From: Methanoregula sp.
GTDB taxonomy: Archaea > Halobacteriota > Methanomicrobia > Methanomicrobiales > Methanospirillaceae
DNA length: 64,000 bases
Direction of reading: 5' to 3'
Assembly (NCBI GenBank): GCA_026625165.1
Contig: CP112999.1
Coordinates: forward strand, 806,001-870,000
Part shown: positions 60,373 through 64,000 of the stretch, in pieces
Layout of the letters: each line of letters opens with the position of its first letter
How positions within the stretch are numbered: position 1 is the first letter of the stretch
The notes under the pieces: generated by a model
Databases searched by the model: none
What the model saw: only the letters and a program-made list of their open reading frames with translations
Told to the model about the DNA's origin: nothing
Made by a program: the position numbers and the translations under genes

Positions 60373-60672
60373 ATGGGACATATCCGGACAGATTCCAAAA
60401 CACGATACCATCTTGCTTTTCTTATCTGTGATTATCTTCTGAAGAAAAATATCACGCATGCTGATGTAACAGCACGGGATATTGCCACATTTCATCACCT
60501 GCCACAAACATCCTGCCGGTCGATCAGTGCACTGCTGAATTTTCTATATACCAGCCACATCAGGAAACCGGGCTTGGGATTTTATATCCTTGGAACGCAG
60601 GGCAAAAAAAAGGGCGATTATCCCCACCGGTTTTCCATCGAACTGATTGACGGGGCTAAAGGACTATTATAA
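60373..60672 (+). CDS. Small winged-helix-like hypothetical protein
   Basis: 99 residues from ATG 60373: MGHIRTDSKTRYHLAFLICD, YLLKKNITHADVTARDIATF, HHLPQTSCRSISALLNFLYT, RKPGLGFYILGTQGKKKGDY. The helix-turn-helix spacing and the following strand pair suggest a winged helix, perhaps a regulator. Same strand as aIF-1A, 35 bases apart, likely cotranscribed. Confidence 0.6.
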   Translation: MGHIRTDSKTRYHLAFLICDYLLKKNITHADVTARDIATFHHLPQTSCRSISALLNFLYTSHIRKPGLGFYILGTQGKKKGDYPHRFSIELIDGAKGLL

Positions 60673-60854
60673 TTTTTAAGCACCCCAATTTTTTGCGGAT
60701 GAAATTTCTGGATGAAAACTTTCGGGACTGGATTTTTTTGCTTTTAAAATTTTTTGTACCGGGAATTTTTGCAATTAAAAATTTTTTCAGCCGGTTTTTC
60801 CCGACCTTTAATATGCCGGCTGAATGATCCGGGAGAATAAAAAAATCTTCAATA

Positions 60855-61349
60855 TCAGGAGCCCGATTTCCATACTGCCAGCAGGACGAGCATGGCAACC
60901 GGAAGCAGGATGTCAAAATACACGACAACACCGGCATTATAGGGCGAGATGTTCTTGTTTTTCCTTATGTCAAGGATGTGCCCTATACCCATGAAAAAGA
61001 GCATAAAAGATGATCCAATGACGGTTGCGACCAGAAAATTATCCCGCAGGAAAAATGAGATTACTCCAAGGATGCCAAATGCAGCGTCCGCAGCGGCAAC
61101 CTCCTTCTGGAACGGGCTGCCGGGCTGCCAGCCGATCTTCCGGGCGATTTTATCGGCAGCAGGCCTGTACCAGTGCATGAAGCCGGCCAAAATGCCCTGG
61201 ATTCCGACACTGAATAATACGATATACACAAGAACCGTTTCGGGCACACCTGTCTTTTTTAACACAATTTCGCCTGCGGCAAAGAGAAGGGCGATGACCA
61301 GTATTATTACTGCATAATTATTCCAGATACGTTCGTTTAAATCCGGCAT
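60855..61349 (-). CDS. Four-helix membrane protein (DUF6790-like)
   Basis: 164 residues from ATG 61349 (MPDLNERIWNNYAV). Four or five helices: AVIILVIALLFAAGEIVL, VYIVLFSVGIQGILAGFMH, AAFGILGVISFFLRDNFLVA with SFMLFFMGIGHILDI, and VVYFDILLPVAMLVLLAVW. Conserved His residues in helices 2 and 3 (GFMHWY, GIGHIL). Resembles DUF6790 membrane proteins; function unknown. The longer frame to 61427 runs into the MITE and was rejected. Confidence 0.7.
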   Translation of the reverse strand: MPDLNERIWNNYAVIILVIALLFAAGEIVLKKTGVPETVLVYIVLFSVGIQGILAGFMHWYRPAADKIARKIGWQPGSPFQKEVAAADAAFGILGVISFFLRDNFLVATVIGSSFMLFFMGIGHILDIRKNKNISPYNAGVVVYFDILLPVAMLVLLAVWKSGS

Positions 61350-61411
61350 GGTACCACAGGAATTACCTGCACGTTTCGGGATAAATGTGTTTTTCACAAA
61401 AATCTTTTTTC

Positions 61412-61729
61412 GCTCTGTAGAAATCATCGTTTTTCATAACGTTCTTGGGGGCGTTTGCCATTCCCCGCAGGGAAGGGCAAACTGGAGAAGATGTCCTGAT
61501 GGACATCTTCGATATGCGACTGTAAAGGAGCACGAGAAGACATCTGTTGGGATGTCTTCGAGTTACATTGCCCCCGCCACTGCGGCACTAAAAAAAAGGT
61601 CTGACGACCATTTTTACGAGTCCACCATCCTTTAAGGATAGCAGACATCCCCCCTTGCGATATCCGTCGAAAACCGGTATATCATGGGTCTCTGGTAATG
61701 AGGTGAGATCAGGGATTTCTACAGAGCCC
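61412..61729. mobile_element. MITE copy 3, diverged
   Basis: Starts GCTCTGTAGAAA and ends TTTCTACAGAGCCC, flanked by CTTTTTTC on both sides (61404-61411 and 61730-61737), an 8-bp target duplication. The left interior is shorter than in copies 1 and 2, but the hairpins GAAGATGTCC-TGAT-GGACATCTTC (61487-61510) and GAAGACATC-TGTTGG-GATGTCTTC are kept. The right part (61590-61720) is unrelated to the other copies, showing that the interior can exchange. Confidence 0.85.
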
Positions 61730-61985
61730 CTTTTTTCGCTCTGGCGCCTGTGTCCACCCGAACATGGGAACTATGCCCTTTTTTCATCTTCCCCGCATTA
61801 CATCCCGCCGTTCTGGTGCTGGTTGCCTGTCCGCAGTTAAACCTGCGAGGGGGATCGCGTTGTTATTGCAGATGATGTGTTTCTCCCAGAATAGAACGGG
61901 GCATGCGCATTAGGCCACCATATCGTATGAGAGCACAAACCGGATACCATACGGGCGATGCCCGGAGAAAAGGAGTGTGAAAATT

Positions 61986-63098
61986 TTAAAAATTCGCTTC
62001 ACCGGCCTTCGTCGGGTCGTACCGCCCGGCCGGAACCGGGGTCTGGGCGGGTGCAGGGGTGTTGACCGGTAAAACGGAAGGAGTTACCGCAGGGCCCGGC
62101 TGAACGTCGGGGATATGGGTGTGCCGGTCCCTGCCCGGCAGATAGATGCGGGTGTCATCGACAGTTTCGCATGTGCCGTTGATCTTCAGGCAGTACGCGT
62201 TTGCAAGTGCCTGCGATGCCGAATTCGGCGGCCAGGGAGGCATGCTGTTTTCCGTTCCAAGGTGTGTGGCATAGGTAACTGCATCCGCAAAGCTCATTGG
62301 GGGCATCGTCTTCTGGAGATACCCGATGGTGACTCCACCGGTCCGGTCCGTCCCCAGCACGCAGTGGTAATAGATCAGGCGTTTTTTCCCGGAAGGATCG
62401 CCTGTGGCCATGAGCGTGCCGATCTCATCGATGAGGTGCGCATAACTGCAGGTGGCGCCGGTGTCGGTGTTGAGGATCTCCTGGCACTGGTCGTCATTGC
62501 CGCCATCACAGAACCCTACCGTTGACCATACAAGGCTGCCCTTCTGCCCACCGGGAAGGGTGCCGTCGGTGAGCGGTTCAGAACAACTGCTGTAGCTGCC
62601 CCCGAAGTCCCGCTGCTCTATTGCAAAGTAAGCGGGATTGATATCACCGTGGTCGAGAAGACTTATGACAATCACGTGATACTCATCAAGATTGAAATTC
62701 TGGAGTCCCGATGCAAGTGCAGCTTTTTTCCCGGGAGTAAAATAGACCGGGGCAAAGGTCTTCTGGTTCTGGATCATCGCGTTGAGCTCGTCATAGGCAA
62801 AGCGCCAGTCAGAATGGTTCATGCACGGGCTTGCTTTCGGATCGTTTCCCTTCCCGTTCCGTATGATCAGGGGCGTCGGGCCCCGCACGAGAATATTCCC
62901 GTTCGACTCCGAGATATCCACGACCGTGGGGGCGGCAAGCTGCACCCGGTTCTCTTCCTGCAGGTTGAACCGGTTCCAGCAGCAGGTTCCATCAAGGGCG
63001 GCGGGTTTTTCATTGCAGGCTGCCACCTCAGCTGCGGCCACGAACCCTGCAAGGAGGATCAGGCAGATGCAGAGGGGTGCAACGCGTCGCGGGTTCAT
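61986..63098 (-). CDS. Secreted dual-specificity/tyrosine phosphatase-like protein
   Basis: 370 residues from ATG 63098. Signal peptide (VAPLCICLILLAGFVAAAEV). The central domain contains LIYYHCVLGTDRTGGVTIGY, i.e. HC-x5-R-T, the P-loop of cysteine phosphatases (HCxxGxxRT), with a preceding acidic loop region. A C-terminal Pro-rich stalk follows (PGPAVTPSVLPVNTPAPAQT). Extracellular localisation is unusual for this family. It may dephosphorylate surface proteins or inositol/sugar phosphates. The longer frame to 63338 reads through a palindromic element and was rejected. Confidence 0.82.
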   Translation of the reverse strand: MNPRRVAPLCICLILLAGFVAAAEVAACNEKPAALDGTCCWNRFNLQEENRVQLAAPTVVDISESNGNILVRGPTPLIIRNGKGNDPKASPCMNHSDWRFAYDELNAMIQNQKTFAPVYFTPGKKAALASGLQNFNLDEYHVIVISLLDHGDINPAYFAIEQRDFGGSYSSCSEPLTDGTLPGGQKGSLVWSTVGFCDGGNDDQCQEILNTDTGATCSYAHLIDEIGTLMATGDPSGKKRLIYYHCVLGTDRTGGVTIGYLQKTMPPMSFADAVTYATHLGTENSMPPWPPNSASQALANAYCLKINGTCETVDDTRIYLPGRDRHTHIPDVQPGPAVTPSVLPVNTPAPAQTPVPAGRYDPTKAGEANF

Positions 63099-63312
63099 AT
63101 GATGGCTCCGGTTTTGTTCATATGGGTCAGTTATAATTGATGGGTAATATACCATTAATACACCTGATTCTATGCTTTGTTCTCGTCGATCATTCCAGTA
63201 GAATTTTATTTCCAGATTTCGCAATAAAAAGTGCAGAAAAATTTCAACCGGTTTGTGAATTACTCTATTGATTTCTATAATCCAGTGATTGCCCCGCCCA
63301 GCGCGGCGCCTC

Positions 63313-63354
63313 GAAGAACTCATCAGAGTTCTTCTCAAATCAGCCCTTGCTGAT
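63313..63354. repeat. Two-hairpin palindromic element, reverse orientation
   Basis: GAAGAACTC-ATCA-GAGTTCTTC (63313-63334) followed by TCAA and ATCAGC-CCTT-GCTGAT (63339-63354). Read on the minus strand the order is short variable hairpin, spacer, GAAGA-type hairpin, the same as in the relE insert. Confidence 0.65.
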
Positions 63355-63555
63355 GCAACGGTCTATACTCCCTTATCGCGCGGCAGGCCGGTCGGTTTAT
63401 CTCAAAAATGATAATCTGGTATTTTTCACTTGATTTTAAAAAACCTCTCAAAACATGCCTTATAGCGTAAAACCCGGCGAGGCGTTTTGCACTTAGGTGT
63501 ATCGTAAATGGGGAATGCCACTGCGGCAGGGGCGAAGACTGAGTGGTCTGTCAGT

Positions 63556-63700
63556 ACCACGAAGATGAGAAGAATTCGTCAGAGTTCTTCGAATTATCAA
63601 ACCACGAAGTGGTGAGAAACGAGAATATTCAGAAAGAATCTTCGAATTGTCGAACCACGAAGTGGTGAGACTGGAGAAGAACTCATCAGAGTTCTTCGAA
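63556..63700. repeat. Tandem cluster of three two-hairpin palindromic units
   Basis: Units start with ACCACGAAG at 63556, 63601 and 63654 (45, 53 and 47 bp). Each has a short hairpin ACCAC-GAA-GTGGT (partly deleted in unit 1), GAGA spacer, and a GAGAA..TTCTTCGAA hairpin whose inner bases vary (GAATTC-GTCA-GAGTTC; ATATTC-AGAA-AGAATC; GAACTC-ATCA-GAGTTC). Short ORFs through it are low complexity. The rest of 63099-63854 has nothing else I can identify. Confidence 0.7.
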
Positions 63701-63854
63701 GCAGTGTTAACGCATCCAATCCCAAAATAGACCAATATCCACCTCTTTTGAGATTCCGATTGGTCATAATTGTTGTGTCCAGCACTATACAATAAAAGGC
63801 AACTTACCGATCATTATATTGTTATTCCTGCCAACAATTGATCGATGTGTTCGT

Positions 63855-64000
63855 ATGTACCGCGGGCAGATGTTTATCCTTAAAGGGATCATTGGAATAA
63901 TATTCGGGATCATTGCGGTGGCAATACCGGGTTTTACCCTTGGGACGTTATTTACAATCTTCGGGCTGTTCATCATTGCAGCGGGCATCATCGCGTTTCT
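63855..64000 (+). CDS. HdeD/DUF308-family membrane protein, N-terminal part
   Basis: Runs off the window end. From ATG 63855: MYRGQMFILKGIIGIIFGII, AVAIPGFTLGTLFTIFGLFI, IAAGIIAF. The pattern R-G-x-x-x-I-x-F-G-I and PG-x-T-L-x-x-L is the start of the HdeD/DUF308 repeat (paired helices). Such six-helix proteins are associated with acid or stress resistance, function otherwise unknown. AT-rich TATA-like sequence lies 40 bases upstream. Confidence 0.65.
   Translation, partial: MYRGQMFILKGIIGIIFGIIAVAIPGFTLGTLFTIFGLFIIAAGIIAF

Noticed and set aside
62115-63140. Plus-strand ORFs opposite the phosphatase gene
   Set aside because: Shadow frames. The minus strand has a signal peptide and the HC-x5-R motif.
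63556-63700. CRISPR-like array
   Set aside because: Three units of 45-53 bp look periodic, but there are no unique spacers of constant length, repeats are imperfect and no cas genes are present.
1-64000. tRNA or rRNA genes
   Set aside because: No T-arm (GGTTCRA) with matching acceptor stems or rRNA consensus stretches were found by eye; a tRNAscan run would be decisive.

Overview
The window looks like a chromosomal segment of a methanogenic euryarchaeon, most likely order Methanomicrobiales and Methanoregula-like. The reasons are an archaeal translation factor aIF-1A, a UPF0305 (DUF2115) protein, three DUF2769 proteins, a small siroheme sulfite-reductase-like protein, PAS-rich HisKA_2 histidine kinases, archaeal TATA-type promoters and no bacterial housekeeping operons. 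No rRNA, tRNA, CRISPR array, integrase or transposase gene was found. Two stretches (about 17.4-20.1 kb and 40.2-44.4 kb) and the gene at 1.7-3.0 kb are clearly more AT-rich than the rest and look like acquired cargo.

Layout. 0-9.5 kb: the 3' end of an AddA/UvrD-type helicase-nuclease, a DUF2130 coiled-coil protein with a PD-(D/E)XK-like signature, a RecB-like nuclease, a YhcG nuclease, a VapBC module and an M23 peptidase lipoprotein, with dispersed repeats between them. 9.6-17.3 kb: an acyltransferase, an unusual SLC1-type symporter fused to a periplasmic binding domain, HicBA with a broken hicA, three copies (one truncated) of a four-helix membrane protein, and a secreted TPR protein. 17.4-20 kb: AT-rich PIN-domain and membrane-protein genes. 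20-31 kb: DUF2769, a Lon/histidine-kinase rearrangement scar, two large PAS histidine kinases and a response regulator, the latter operon bracketed by two direct copies of a 240-bp repeat. 31-37 kb: Fic, a RelBE-like module whose toxin gene is interrupted by a palindromic element, a methyltransferase, a second VapBC, a PLD lipoprotein and HNH. 37-40 kb: hydrolase, sulfite-reductase-like protein, cupin and UPF0305. 40-44.4 kb: AT-rich island with an Mrr-type restriction endonuclease, lipoproteins and an M41-like peptidase. 44.6-57.9 kb: metabolic and transport genes (flavin reductase, MFS, class II ribonucleotide reductase, an ECF transporter, acyl-CoA ligase, small-multidrug-export protein, universal stress protein). 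58-64 kb: small Cys-rich and hypothetical proteins, aIF-1A, a secreted dual-specificity-phosphatase-like protein and the start of an HdeD-family protein.

The strongest theme is repetitive, structured, non-coding DNA. Three copies of a ~300-bp MITE (terminal inverted repeats beginning GGCTCTGTAGAAA, with 8-bp target duplications on two copies) carry internal hairpins whose stems change in a compensatory way between copies. A second set of small two-hairpin palindromic elements at 32.5, 63.3 and 63.6 kb shares the hairpin core GAGAAGA..TCTTCG with the MITE. One of them sits inside a relE-like gene and keeps its reading frame except for one stop codon. Two further dispersed repeat families, recurrent small gene fragments and several decayed genes show a fluid accessory region.

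Besides the obvious genes, several small Cys-rich ORFs below the usual length cut-off are visible. Three ribosome-binding sites are followed six bases later by AUC or AUA instead of a normal start codon.
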